Notes: generated by a model from the letters alone, not told the origin. A stretch of DNA of 64,000 nt from Neobacillus pocheonensis (GCA_023702235.1 JAMQCR010000002.1:372001-436000); one strand, 5' to 3'. Positions 35,816-46,532 are shown, numbered from the stretch's first letter. Translations and numbers: made by a program.

Positions 35816-37252
35816 CTATTTTATATTCTCTAAATATTGATCTAATTCACCATGAGAACCTTTTTGATTCTTATTTCCTCGATTTTTTAAATAGTAGAAG
35901 ATATAGCATAAAGCAATAAATGGTATTCCACAATATAGGGCAATTCGCTGGCTAGCATCGAAAGCAAGACCCACACAAGAACCGAAACATAAAACAAAAG
36001 CAGTGATAGGCACGAAAGGATAAAGAGGTGTACGAAATTTCAAATTTCTAATATTCCCACCCTCTTCAATAAAACGCTTACGAAACATATACTGTGATAA
36101 CACAATTCCCATCCATACTATAACCACGGCAAATCCTGATATAGCCACAAGCACTAAATAAACTGTATCTGGTGCAACTACACTAGAGAATAATGACAAA
36201 CAGGCTACTGCCATACTTACAATTAAAGCATTAAGAGGTACCCCTTTTGAAGTTACCTTTCCTAAGAAAGGGCTTATTGTTTTTTCGTTTGAAAGAGACC
36301 ATAACATACGAGTAGATGCATAGAGACCGGAATTTGCTACTGACAGTAAAGCTGTAAGAATAACAAAGTTCATAATATCAGCTGCATAAGGAATTCCTAT
36401 ATTATCAAAGACCATAACGAACGGACTTTCAATGACTCCCGCTTCTTTCCAAGAGATTAATCCAGATAATACAAATATAGCACCGATAAAGAAGAAAACG
36501 GTTCTCCAAATTACGTTTCTAATAGATCGGGGAATGTCTTTTTCCGGATCTTCACTCTCTCCCGCGGTAATTCCAATGAGTTCTGTTCCTGAAAAGGCAA
36601 AGTTTACGGAAATCATAGCCATTAAAACTGGAAGCAACCCATTAGGAAAAAGACCTCCTTCACCGGTAAAATGAGAGAGCATCGGGGCAGATGCATGGCC
36701 TTTCATTGGTATAAAGCCAAACATCGCAGCTCCCCCCAATACGATAAATAAAATAATGGTGATTACTTTAATTCCGGCAAACCAAAATTCTGCTTCAGCA
36801 AAAAATTTCACTGAAAAGGCGTTTAGCAGAAAAAGGGTAATAGCAAAGATGGCGCTCCAAATCCAAACGGAAGTATCAGGGAACCATCTCTTCATCAATA
36901 GACCGGATGCGGTAAATTCCGACCCCACCGTTACCACCCAGGTAAGCCAGTACATTACACCAATGGTAAATCCAGTAGCAGGACCGACATACTTTGTAGC
37001 ATATGTTTGAAATGAACCGGTTACCGGCATAGCTACAGTTAATTCACCAAGGCACAGCATGACAAGATACATAATCAATGCCCCAACCAAATAAGCGAGA
37101 ATCGTACCTCCCGGTCCAGCTTGATTAATTGTATATCCTGTGCTTAGAAAAAGGCCTTGTCCTATTACCCCTCCTAGCGAAATCATGAACAAATGTCTGC
37201 TTTTCATTGTACGCTTTAACTGATTTTGATCGGTATTATTTGCATGTACCAT
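35816..37252 (-). CDS. mmuP: S-methylmethionine permease (APC family)
   Basis: Intact protein of 478 residues with 12 membrane helices. The APC signature is present: MISLGGVIGQGLFLSTGYTI, then GPGGTILAYLVGALIMYLVM and the GELTVAMPVTGSFQTYA helix; TAGESEDPEKDIPRSIRNV is the conserved loop of the amino acid transporter branch that includes MmuP/YbgF, LysP and GabP. Substrate assignment rests on the neighbouring mmuM gene. A basic start precedes the first helix. RBS AGGAGG lies before ATG 37252. It could also take other amino acids. Confidence 0.85.
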   Translation of the reverse strand: MVHANNTDQNQLKRTMKSRHLFMISLGGVIGQGLFLSTGYTINQAGPGGTILAYLVGALIMYLVMLCLGELTVAMPVTGSFQTYATKYVGPATGFTIGVMYWLTWVVTVGSEFTASGLLMKRWFPDTSVWIWSAIFAITLFLLNAFSVKFFAEAEFWFAGIKVITIILFIVLGGAAMFGFIPMKGHASAPMLSHFTGEGGLFPNGLLPVLMAMISVNFAFSGTELIGITAGESEDPEKDIPRSIRNVIWRTVFFFIGAIFVLSGLISWKEAGVIESPFVMVFDNIGIPYAADIMNFVILTALLSVANSGLYASTRMLWSLSNEKTISPFLGKVTSKGVPLNALIVSMAVACLSLFSSVVAPDTVYLVLVAISGFAVVIVWMGIVLSQYMFRKRFIEEGGNIRNLKFRTPLYPFVPITAFVLCFGSCVGLAFDASQRIALYCGIPFIALCYIFYYLKNRGNKNQKGSHGELDQYLENIK

Positions 37253-37669
37253 CCAGTCTCCTCCTTTGGTATAGGTAACGTGGTATCTTCCTGGTAAAAT
37301 CTTTTCTATTTACTTTTTGTAAGCTATTATCACTTTAGATACCAGGCATAGTCATCTCTTAGAGGATTTAAATTGAGCTTAAGTTCATCTTATGTTAGTA
37401 CATCTTATTGCAAGCAAGGATTCACATACTGATTTGCCTTTTAAGACGGCTTCGCTGGCCCAACAATTATTTTATTAAATGACGGGCTTATCTCTATATA
37501 CTTGTTAGAGAATAACTAATATAGTTCGTTCACCTTTTTACAGAATAGTCAAACTTCAATACTAAGTGATCAACCTATTAGGTCAATTCCTATAAAACTA
37601 GCATTATCACCATTAGCTTGTTTTATTATCTTTTAACCGCAACCTTAAAACAAACAACCTTTGGTTCGG
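37253..37669. other. Intergenic region before mmuP
   Basis: About 415 bp. I looked for an S-box (SAM) riboswitch or a Met T-box on the minus strand, as expected upstream of methionine genes, and saw neither consensus. No gene seen. Confidence 0.5.
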
Positions 37670-39080
37670 TCATTTCTTGAAGTGCAAACTTAATTCCTTC
37701 CCGGCTAAACCAGAACCTTTTACACCCCCAAAAGGCATAGCATCTATACGATAATCGGAGCTATCATTTACTATAACCCCGCCTACATCCAGCTTACGAA
37801 TAGCCCCCAAAGCATAATCTAAATTATGAGTGAAAATACCTGCTTGTAAGCCGAAATCCACATTGTTAGATTGGAAAATAGCCGTATCGAGATCGGGAAC
37901 ACTATAAATGGTAACAACTGGCAAAGAAGACTTCTTCAGTTGCCAGCTTGCAATCTGCTGGTACATTCTCTAAAACAGTTGGGTAATAAAAAGAACCCTT
38001 ACGTTTGCCGCCACAAAGCAATTTTGCACCTTTTTCAACCGCTTCATTAACCCAACTCTCCACCCGCTTTGCTTCCTCTTCTGAAATCATAGGCCCCATG
38101 TCGGTTTCCTCTGATAATTTATTACCCACTCGATACTTTAGAGTATGGGTAAGGAACCTTCCGACAAAGTCCCGATAAATCCCTTCTTGAACATACACTC
38201 TTTGCACTCCGAGGCAATTTTGACCTGCGGCCCAAAAGGCACCGGAAACAGTTGATTCAACGGCTTCTTCTAAATCAGCGTCTTCCAGAACGATAACCGG
38301 TGAGTTCGATCCTAACTCCATACTTATCTTTTTCATGCCCGCCTTTTGCATAATCGATTGGCCAGTGGAAAGTCCCCCTGTAAAAGAAATCATTCGAATG
38401 GCTGGATGGGTAATCAGGCTCTCTCCCATATCACTTGGATAACCGGTAATGACGGATAAAACTTTAGGAGGCAAACCTGCTTTTTCAAGTGCTTCTGCCA
38501 ATAAAAGAGCGCTTAGCGGTGTAGATGGTGCTGGTTTTACGATGATGGCATTTCCAGCAGCAATAGCTGGCCCCACTTTATGTGCAACAAGGTTTAATGG
38601 ATCGTTAAAAGGCGTTATAGCCACAATTATTCCAATAGGAAAACGATAATAATATCCCATGCGATCTTCACTTCCCGGCATTTGGTCAAATAAAATCGTT
38701 TCTCCATTAATTCTCCTTGCCTCTTCAGCACTAATACGAAGAGTCTCAATACAACGTAACACTTCTTTTCTTGCCTCTTTAATTGTTTTACTTCCCTCAC
38801 ATGCAATAGTGGTTGCAAATTTTTTCTTATGCTCATAAATCCAGTCGGCAGCACGATTTAGAATAGCCATTCTTTCGTGTGTTGACATGTCAGCGGAAAT
38901 TTTTGCTCCTTTTTTTGCCTCCTCTATGGTATGAAGTACATCCTCCTCATTAGCGGCAGGGACAGTTGCGATTAAACTATTATCTTGGGGGTCGAAGACT
39001 TTAATGTTTTTGGCGCGGGATACCCACTTTCCAGCTAGAAACATCTTATTTTCATTTGTTTGTGTCTCTATAAATGTCAT
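37670..39080 (-). CDS. Aldehyde dehydrogenase (one frameshift)
   Basis: About 470 residues of the NAD(P)-dependent aldehyde dehydrogenase superfamily. Motifs: ITPFNDPLNLVAHKVGPAIA, SFTGGLSTGQ (the Rossmann turn), the catalytic Glu in ISMELGSNSPVIV and the catalytic Cys in AAGQNCLGVQRVY. The frame breaks near 37924; one T fewer gives EEVFLPVVTIYSVPD and the rest to AGKELSLHFKK. The QNCLGVQR loop is that of semialdehyde-type ALDHs. Third gene of the operon after the PLP enzyme and homoserine dehydrogenase; oxidation of aspartate semialdehyde is a reasonable guess. ATG 39080 follows GAGGTGG. Confidence 0.85.
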
Positions 39081-39137
39081 TGTTAACCACCTCATTTTAC
39101 TCAATTTTCTATTTTGTAAATTTAATAGTGCACAAGA

Positions 39138-40177
39138 TTACAATTGACCGCGGCTAATATTAATTAAATCAATAAGAATAGAGAATCCAGTTTCCTTTGG
39201 CCAGCTCCGGCACCAATAAGCGTTATCGGACCGGCTAAATCACAATAATATGTAATAGCATTTTGTACACCTGAAACTCCAGCTAAAGGATCTGTAATCG
39301 GAATAGCTTCGGGACCTACCTTTGCGATGACTTTATCACCATCTTTTATGCATTTTGCAATAAGTTTCCACTTTTTACCCTCAGATTTTGCCCATCGGAT
39401 ATCCTGTTGTGTAAGATGACTAATTCCTTCACATTCTACTTCTTCTCTTTTCATCGGAACGTTCATTACAATATTAGCAAGAATAGTAGCTTTATATTGG
39501 GCATCATACCCCTCGACATCACTTGTAGGATCTGCCTCTGCATAGCCAAGAGTTTGTGCCTCATCCAATGCTGCCTTATAGCTCAAGCCTTCTTCCATTT
39601 TGGTTAAAATATAATTGGTCGTTCCATTTAAAATCCCACGTATTTCAGAAATATTATTTCCTGCCAATGAAACGAGGGGCATTCTCAATGCAGGTGTTCC
39701 ACTCATAACGGTTCCTTCAAAGCCCCATAGAACATGATTCTTTCGGGCTAATTCAGCAAGCTCTTGGTAAGCTAAAGAAACTGGACCTTTATTGCTCATT
39801 ACTACATTCTTTTTGCTTTCAAATGCTGCCTTACAATGATCGATGGCAGGTTGGCCGGTTTTTACATCTGTGAAAGTAATTTCTACAATAGTGTCCGCAT
39901 TACTCTCAAGTATTGTCTGAAAACTATCCCAACCTCTTACCAAACCAGGGCTTTCGGGGTAACTATCAAGTTTCCCTGTTTCCTTTACAGCTTGTAATAC
40001 TTTAGTAATATCCAAGCCTTCTGGATGATAAAGAGCCCCCTTAAGAAAATCGGAAATAGCAACAATTTTTGCATCAAAACCCAATCCGCTGCGTAACAAT
40101 TCACCTTTTTCTTCTAAAATTTCTGCAAATCCTTGACCAACTACACCAAATCCAAGTAAAGCAATTTTATGTGTCAT
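39138..40177 (-). CDS. hom: Homoserine dehydrogenase, short form (frameshift at the end)
   Basis: About 346 residues without the C-terminal ACT regulatory domain of biosynthetic Hom. The NAD(P) motif GFGVVGQGF, the MSNKGPVSLAYQEL block, ILNGTTNYILTKM and the catalytic Asp/Lys region GYDAQYKATILAN are present. The main frame stops at 39164; one A more near 39197 restores AGQKETGFSILIDLINISRG to 39138. The enzyme interconverts homoserine and aspartate semialdehyde. Lack of the feedback domain, and its neighbours, suggest a catabolic direction here. It starts 30 bp after the PLP enzyme gene. Confidence 0.87.
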
Positions 40178-40206
40178 ATCTCAATACCTCTTCCATTGTT
40201 ATATTT

Positions 40207-41427
40207 TCATTTGCTGCTATTAACAGGCAATTGCGATTCTAAATAGGAAAAAGCTTGTTCTAAATCAGAAATAAGATCTTCTGTATCTTCAATACCTACG
40301 GAGATACGAACCAAACCTTCCGGGATACCAAGAGCTTTACGTTCTTCAAGAGTACATTCGACATGGCTAGTCGTTCTTGCGGGTCCGTATATAGTTTCAA
40401 CAGCTCCAAGATTTCCAGCTTTGTTTGCATATTGTAATTTTGGCAATAAAATTTTGATAGCATCCATTTCATCTTTCAATACAAAACTTAATATTCCGCC
40501 GAAACCCTTCATCTGTTTCTTTGCAATTTGGTGATGTCGATGTGTTTCTAATCCAGGGTAATAAACTGCTTCCACAAGCTTTTGCTTTTGCAGATACTTT
40601 GCAATTTCCATTGCACTCTTTTCTTGCTGTCGAACTCGAAGTTTTAACGTTTTCATCCCTCTTAAAATAAGATAAGCTGACCACGGATCCAAGGTTGCTC
40701 CATTAATTTCGCGATAGTGATAGACTCTTTTCATCAGTTCTTTGGAACCGCACACTACACCCCCTAAGGCATCGGCATGTCCGCTTAAAAATTTAGTGGC
40801 ACTATGGATTACAATATCAACTCCTAATTGAATTGGATTTTGATTAATGGGAGTAGCAAAAGTATTGTCTATGATAACCAATGCCCCCGCCGATTTTCCG
40901 GCTCTCACCATTCTCTCAATATCAGTAATTTTCATGGTTGGATTGGTTGGAGACTCCAAATATAAAACCTTACATCCTTTGGCCACTTCAGCTTCAATTT
41001 CTTCATGATTTCCAGTGTTGCATAAAGTTACTTCTACATCGATATTCGGTAAGAATTCAGTAAAGATTTTATTGGTTCCTCCATATGTGTCTTTAACTGA
41101 TATTACCCGGTCTCCTGGTTTTAAAAAAGTATATAATGTGCTGCTAATGGCAGCCATACCTGATGAGAAACCAATAGCTTGCTCCGCTCCCTCAAGAATT
41201 CGTACTTTTTCTTCAAAAGCTTGAACAGTTGGATTTGTCATTCGATTGTAAATATGTCCAGGTTTATTTCCAATAGCAACTTCTTGCCACTCATCTACGT
41301 CATCGTAATTGTAGGCTACACTTAGCACCACAGGAACTTGGGTTGCATTGTAAGCAAGAAATTCTTTTTCTCCTGCCCATACAGCTTTTGTACCGTCTTG
41401 TATATCCTTAAAGTTTAGTTCACCCAT
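40207..41427 (-). CDS. Cys/Met-metabolism PLP enzyme (gamma-lyase/gamma-synthase class)
   Basis: Intact protein of 406 residues. The PLP Lys is in SATKFLSGHADALGG; IYNRMTNPTV, GFSSGMAAISST, KDTYGGTNKIF and YLESPTNPTM are the standard motifs of cystathionine gamma-synthase, cystathionine gamma-lyase and methionine gamma-lyase. Sequence alone does not separate them. As first gene of an operon with homoserine dehydrogenase and aldehyde dehydrogenase, beside SMM genes, it may act on a methionine-type or homoserine-type substrate. RBS GGTGGGAG precedes ATG 41427. A GntR gene is divergent. Confidence 0.88.
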   Translation of the reverse strand: MGELNFKDIQDGTKAVWAGEKEFLAYNATQVPVVLSVAYNYDDVDEWQEVAIGNKPGHIYNRMTNPTVQAFEEKVRILEGAEQAIGFSSGMAAISSTLYTFLKPGDRVISVKDTYGGTNKIFTEFLPNIDVEVTLCNTGNHEEIEAEVAKGCKVLYLESPTNPTMKITDIERMVRAGKSAGALVIIDNTFATPINQNPIQLGVDIVIHSATKFLSGHADALGGVVCGSKELMKRVYHYREINGATLDPWSAYLILRGMKTLKLRVRQQEKSAMEIAKYLQKQKLVEAVYYPGLETHRHHQIAKKQMKGFGGILSFVLKDEMDAIKILLPKLQYANKAGNLGAVETIYGPARTTSHVECTLEERKALGIPEGLVRISVGIEDTEDLISDLEQAFSYLESQLPVNSSK

Positions 41428-42017
41428 GTTTCTCCCACCTCTATTTTTTATAACTTTGTAAATATCTTTTTGTATTCCAACTAAATTTCGTTTAAAAAGT
41501 TCTCCCTTTGCCTTATATTTGTTTGAACTTCTCTTTTTTCTTAGCGAATTTACCCTTTACTATTTTTTTAATGTGAAGATGCTTTGTTAAGACAACTTAA
41601 AACTAAGGAATTTATACAATATAAAATATATTGTATATTGTATAATACGCTGAATTATCTGAAAAATATCTGTAAGAAGAATTATATAATGGACTTATTC
41701 CTTTTTCAATGTTTTATTATGCTACTCTTAAAAATATTTTCAAAATTAAACTGTCTAGTTTTAATAATAATCAATAAGACATATTTATTTTGGCGGTCTA
41801 AAAAACACCGCTCCGCTTCTTCCTTTATTTCTCAAATCTCCCAAAATATAGGAATATACTATGCATCGATTCATAACATATTAGACTTGGAGACAATAAA
41901 TATGAAAGGATAGTGAGATACTTTGTTATGATATTAGAGAGTTATTGAAGAATTTACGTGCTCATGCTAATATAAAAAGCAAGAATTTCCACTCTTTTAA
42001 ATATAGGGGGAGTAACT
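41428..42017. other. Regulatory gap between the PLP operon and the gntR gene
   Basis: 590 bp, very AT-rich. It contains a direct or inverted run ATATAAAATATATTGTATATTGTATAAT-like near 41618-41646 (alternating TATA/TGTA blocks) that could be GntR half-sites. No riboswitch recognised. Frames here are AT-driven and lack start sites. Confidence 0.35.
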
Positions 42018-42662
42018 ATCAAAAAGAGGTACCGATCACTAAAAGACCATGTCTATGATTATATAGCCAAAGAAATTCAGAATGGAACATTACTTCCCAA
42101 TCAAAAGATAAATGAAATAGCACTAAGTGATAAATTAGAAGTAAGCAGAACCCCTGTGAGGGAAGCTTTGATACAACTAGCATCAGAAAATTTACTAGAA
42201 TTCTTTCCTCGAAAAGGATTTATCGTTAAAGAAATTGATACCAAGAAAAAGCTTGATGTTTTTAAAGTTGTTGGTGTTCTAGATGCCTTTGCAGCCACAT
42301 TAGCTATGGAGAATATCACAGAAGATGATATGGAACTAATGGAAGAGTTGGTTAAGAAAATCGACCTTTCAATTTCGCAGAAAAATTATTCAGATTATCA
42401 AAAATACCAAAACCAATTCCATAAAGTATATATTGATAAGTGTAGCAACACTACATTAATTAAGCTTCTTGATTCTTTACAAAATAGTTTTGTTAGACAG
42501 ATTTATTTAAGTAAAGACGAAGAAAAACTTTTTACCGTATTGGAACAAATGAATAAAGAGCATAAACAAATTATCAATTACTTTAACAATAAAGAGAAAG
42601 AAAACTTAGAGCGACTAATTAAGAATGAGCATTGGAAAATAACACATATAGATATGATATAG
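42018..42662 (+). CDS. GntR/FCD-family regulator with a non-standard ATC start
   Basis: Protein of 214 residues, normal for the FCD branch. The winged HTH reads YRSLKDHVYDYIAKEIQNG, then INEIALSDKLEVSRTPVREA; the ligand domain carries metal-site His residues (QNQFHKVYI and NEHWK). The frame begins at ATC 42018, which has AGGGGG 7 nt upstream; no ATG, GTG or TTG exists in frame between the upstream stop and the HTH. Either ATC is used as a weak start or G was read or mutated to C. It is divergent from the PLP-hom-ALDH operon and is the likely regulator. Confidence 0.82.
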   Translation: MKKRYRSLKDHVYDYIAKEIQNGTLLPNQKINEIALSDKLEVSRTPVREALIQLASENLLEFFPRKGFIVKEIDTKKKLDVFKVVGVLDAFAATLAMENITEDDMELMEELVKKIDLSISQKNYSDYQKYQNQFHKVYIDKCSNTTLIKLLDSLQNSFVRQIYLSKDEEKLFTVLEQMNKEHKQIINYFNNKEKENLERLIKNEHWKITHIDMI

Positions 42663-42747
42663 TAAATATGGTTCCGGTAATAAATGATTTACTAGAAAAA
42701 TAAGTTGTGTCGAATGATTTTCCCAGATAAATCTCGATTTGCAGAAA

Positions 42748-42771
42748 AACATTATAGGGCGCTCCTGTCAG
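42748..42771. terminator. Strong GC hairpin after the gntR gene
   Basis: AGGGCGCT pairs with AGCGCCCCT around a 6-nt loop, 90 bp past the stop. The T tract is poor on both strands. Confidence 0.45.
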
Positions 42772-42884
42772 CGCCCCTAGCCTTCATCATTTATGACATT
42801 TTTAAAGGAGACAGCATGTTTTTTAAGATAACATGCCGATTCATATATCGTTCTTACATGGTAGCTAAATAAGCCTTTTTCATG

Positions 42885-44874
42885 ACAGATAGGTAAGGGT
42901 TTGACGTTATCGCCCCCTTTTCCCTCTGCTAGCACCGTAGGTGCGACTTTCATCGCATACGGCGCCCCAACTAATCCAATTCATTCAATTCTATGTATTT
43001 AATGAAGCAAATTTATAATTCCAAAATCAGATTACGGTATTTTTGCATTGTATTCGAAGTTCATTTACCTTTTCTTTTTGCTTTTTGTTTAGCTGTAGGG
43101 AATTAAGCAAATCTCTAATTTTCCCACTGTCTTTTAGATGTACAAGTCGGTGAACGTCTTCATGAAGCACTATCAAGTTTGAAAATCTATCATCTTTTGA
43201 GAGATGGTATGGGTTTTTATGGTGACAGTGCCAATCAGATATGCCAAGCTCTGTTCCAGTGACTGCACATTTTCCATATTGGGAAATGAACTTACTTATG
43301 CGGTTGTCGTTGTATTCGATCGTTTTAATTGGAATAAAGTTTTTCATGACATAGCTTAATACGTTTTTGTTAATCGCTTTTAGGCTTTGGTGTATTTTTT
43401 CTCTGCCCTCAACAGTATAGTTACACGTATCTTGCGAGAAACATAGATTTGTTTTATGCCGTTGGGCATAAATTGAGAAGAATACCATGTCCTGTATCTT
43501 ATAATATTGTGGTTCGTATCCTTTGTAACGTTTTTGCAACGTGCTAGTCATATCATTAACTTTGGCTTCTTTTCTGATGTTCTTTAATCGATTATATAGT
43601 GTCTTCTGAAGGTACGAGTTCAACTCAATTAAATTATTTGTGATTTGAGTGGCGGCAGAGTAGTAATTTTGAATCCCCATTAGACCATACTCTTCTATTA
43701 AAACAGGAAAAGACCGGTAGGGTCTCCCGAGTTGCCGTATCATATCAATGTATAACGTGCCAAGGTCACTGACTCCAGAGAGGTTTTATCCTTCTTGCCT
43801 TTAACGAAAGATAAAATGTAGCTTTCTGCTGTGCTTAAGGCATCAGCCCTCTCGGTTTACTAACATTATGGAGCTCAATCCCTTCAACCATTTGGCTTTC
43901 GGCCGCCGTCGGGTAGAAAATAGACGCGCGCATTCGATTGAATCACGTTTCCTATAGCCCCCCTACGATCCCGGACGGTCGGATTTCCCGAGTCCGGTTC
44001 TGACCTTGGACTTCATCACATACTCGCCTTCCCAAATAACCGCAGGATTAAATGTTGGTACACATATTCCCCCATCAACTATTGGTTTACTTGTATGCTA
44101 GTCTATGAACAAGTAAACAAAGCTCAGTGTCTTTGAAGTTCCGACTGTCCAAATGCCCAGAGGTCCTTCGCTCCATCACAGGCGTTACCTTGATGGAAGT
44201 ACAATTTCCTTACACTTAAGAAGGCATTACCCTTCCCTCATCGCTACTACGACCTCATGCGCCAGTCCTAAATCATCCTACCATTTTCTATCAGCCTCAT
44301 ATATGGTAGGTCTTCATTGATTAGTACCTTCCCAAATTTGAAGTAGGACCTTCCCGTCGTTATCTCTGAAAATCTTTCCACAGATGCCAGAACCCGTATC
44401 CCGGCTGCTCCTACAGTGCTTTTGACCGTTTCTTCCTGTAAGACATCGGTCTTCCCCCGTTAGACAAAGGTCGACGCTAAGCAAAACATCCCTCGAACAG
44501 TTTCTTTGAGGGGCGTAGATTTCGGGATTGCAGTATTCGTTAAATCCTTCTGGCCTCTGTGTTTGCTCGCCACACAGACTGTTCCGACCTTATTCTCTCT
44601 GTGTAGAATAGGCCGCCGTGACTTTTACTTCCAAGCAGAACGTAGTTTGTTACCTCCCTACGCATTGGATATGCTAGTCATCCGAATCGGTCAATTGATG
44701 ACAGGAGACTTTCACTCCATAAGATTCTCAGCCTTGACGGCTGCTCCACCTAACTGTCTACGCTTAAAGACTAAAGTTACCTCTAGCCCTCCAAGACTCG
44801 CTACGAGCGAATGGCTATTTCTTACTCGACGGGAATCCCACCCGCTATATGATACGACCTAAGCTCGGCCGCAC
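42885..44874 (-). mobile_element. Group II intron remnant
   Basis: On the minus strand the element starts GTGCGGCCGAGC at 44874, continues with the domain I type sequence (GATTCCCGTCGAGTAAG; CGTAGGGAGGTAACAAACTA), carries a partial maturase gene (43743-43027) and ends with domain V at about 42966-42932: GCCGTATGCGA, GAAA tetraloop, TCGCACCTACGG. Order and strand fit a group II intron with its ORF in domain IV. The reverse transcriptase part is gone, and about 1.1 kb of RNA-like sequence precedes the ORF piece. The triad in domain V reads CGC. The 3' end is only approximate. Confidence 0.8.
43027..43743 (-). pseudogene. ltrA: C-terminal part of a group II intron reverse transcriptase/maturase
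   Basis: 238 residues are left of a protein of about 600. Present are the maturase X domain (GIQNYYSAATQITNNLIELN, CNYTVEGREKIHQSLKAI) and an HNH endonuclease domain: CAVTGTELGISDWHCHHKNP, then NLIVLHEDVHRLVH. The whole reverse transcriptase (fingers and YADD palm) is missing. The element cannot move by itself, but the intron RNA could be helped by a related maturase elsewhere. Confidence 0.82.
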
Positions 44875-45033
44875 AAGCACCCGTTACTTTAATAAGAAAT
44901 TGTTTTCTTCATTCAATCATCAACCTATTTATAAACCTTTCTTAAAATAATGGTATAAAATCCACTTTTAGAATTGAATATAAACCCAGTTTTGGCGGAT
45001 ATTATATATATTAATTTACAGGGAGTGTTTCTA

Positions 45034-46041
45034 ATGCACGAGGAGCAAAATGTAAGATTAACATCTTCAGAAATTGCAGTAGTTTGGAGTAGCTATCTGA
45101 ACAATAGTTTTTCTATATGTGTGATGCAGTATTTTTTAGCTAATGTTAATGACTCTGAAGTGAAATTAATTTTAGAATTCGCACTTAACATAGCACAAAA
45201 AAACTTTAATATGAGTAAAGAAATACTTAAAAAAGATAATCAAACAATACCCGTTGGTTTTACAAATCAAGATGTATGCCCAGATGCTCCTCGTTTATAT
45301 TCGGATGCCTTTTATTTATATTATATCAAAAATATGTCGAAAGTTGGATTATCTGTTTATGGTGTGGCTTTGGCAACTTCCGCTCACTCCGATGTCCGTA
45401 ATTTCCTGAGTCAAGCAATACAAACCTCAACAGAGCTATATAATAAAACAGCCAGCGTTTTATTATCAAAGGGATTATTTGTCAGACCACCATATGTTAC
45501 AACCCCTGATAGTGTTGATTTTATCGATAAAAAGAGCTATTTAGGTGGATTTTTAAATTTAAACAAAAGACCTTTAAATGTGATAGAAATTACTCATATT
45601 GAAGCAAATTCCGAAGCTAATTCACTTGGTATGGCTCTTTTAGCTGGTTTTGCCCAAGTAGCAAAGTCTAAAAAAGTTCGTGAATATTGCACTGAAGGTA
45701 AAGAAATAGCAAAAAAACATGTTCAAGTGTTTACTACTATATTAACTGATGACGACCTTCCTTCACCAATGCCATGGGATCTTGAGGTAAGCGATTCAAC
45801 TGTGACACCTTTTTCAGATAAATTAATCATGTTTCATTTATCTTTGATAATTGCATCTAGTATTTCAAACTATGCAACCGCTGCAGCAGCGAGTTTAAGA
45901 ACAGATATTTCCTCATCTTATGTTCGATTAACAGCAGAAATTGCTCAATTTTCAAAAAGCTGTATAGACTTAATGATTAAAAACGAATGGATAGAGCAAC
46001 CCCCGCAAATCCCTAACCATAAAAATTTGGCAAAGGAATAG
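45034..46041 (+). CDS. DUF3231 family protein (two-domain form)
   Basis: Intact protein of 335 residues made of two helical DUF3231 halves (about 10-165 and 175-325), each with a Ser/Thr-rich helix bundle and the LTSSEIAVVWSSYLNN or ITHIEANSEANSLGMALLAG entry. The family is widespread in spore-forming Bacilli and often multi-copy; its function is not known, though its ferritin-like helical layout has been noted. ATG 45034 has GGGAGTG 6 nt upstream. A one-domain paralogue lies at 60640-61173. Not part of an operon. Confidence 0.88.
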   Translation: MHEEQNVRLTSSEIAVVWSSYLNNSFSICVMQYFLANVNDSEVKLILEFALNIAQKNFNMSKEILKKDNQTIPVGFTNQDVCPDAPRLYSDAFYLYYIKNMSKVGLSVYGVALATSAHSDVRNFLSQAIQTSTELYNKTASVLLSKGLFVRPPYVTTPDSVDFIDKKSYLGGFLNLNKRPLNVIEITHIEANSEANSLGMALLAGFAQVAKSKKVREYCTEGKEIAKKHVQVFTTILTDDDLPSPMPWDLEVSDSTVTPFSDKLIMFHLSLIIASSISNYATAAAASLRTDISSSYVRLTAEIAQFSKSCIDLMIKNEWIEQPPQIPNHKNLAKE

Positions 46042-46097
46042 AGGTTTAACGAGCTATGGCACACTATAAACATAGATAGAGAGTTGGTGTCATCAAT

Positions 46098-46524
46098 GTG
46101 AGTAGCGATCAAATAGAAAAATTACTTTGGTCAATAGCATTTCCAGGTTTTGGACAAATATTAAACCATAAATATATAAAGGGTATATTGTTAGTCACAT
46201 TAGAATTTTTGGTAAATGTCCAATCTAACTTTAACAAAATAATCATTTTAAGTTTTTAAGGGGATACTCTCTCTTCAATTGAAGAAGCCAAGTTTATATT
46301 TTTTTGCGATGTGGGATGCCTATAAAGAAGCAATAGGGGAAACACCGCTTCATTCCTTTCTGCCATTTGTTTTTGCGGCATTTTTTGATACGATAGGAGT
46401 AATTTATTCCTCAAGATTAATAATTTTAGGAATTTTATTTGGACCAGTATTTTTACCAATGTTATTTATGTTTCCAGGTGTTTTGATTGGACTTTTAATT
46501 CGGAGTAAATTAAAGCATTCTTAA
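46098..46524 (+). pseudogene. Small polytopic membrane protein, broken
   Basis: Pieces of one protein of about 140 residues: LLWSIAFPGFGQILNHKYIK (a TM2/DUF5683-like entry), a helix to SF, a TAA at 46257, GDTLSSIEEA, a frameshift near 46300, then SLYFFAMWDAYKEAIGE and two helices ending GLLIRSKLKHS. An in-frame stop and a shift together make it a pseudogene. The N-terminal motif is that of short membrane proteins of unknown function in Bacillus. GTG 46098 is the likely start. Confidence 0.6.
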
Positions 46525-46532
46525 TAAGATAC

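Noticed and set aside
37253..37669. Possible SAM riboswitch or Met T-box before the mmu genes
   Set aside because: Neither the S-box core nor a T-box sequence is present on the minus strand.
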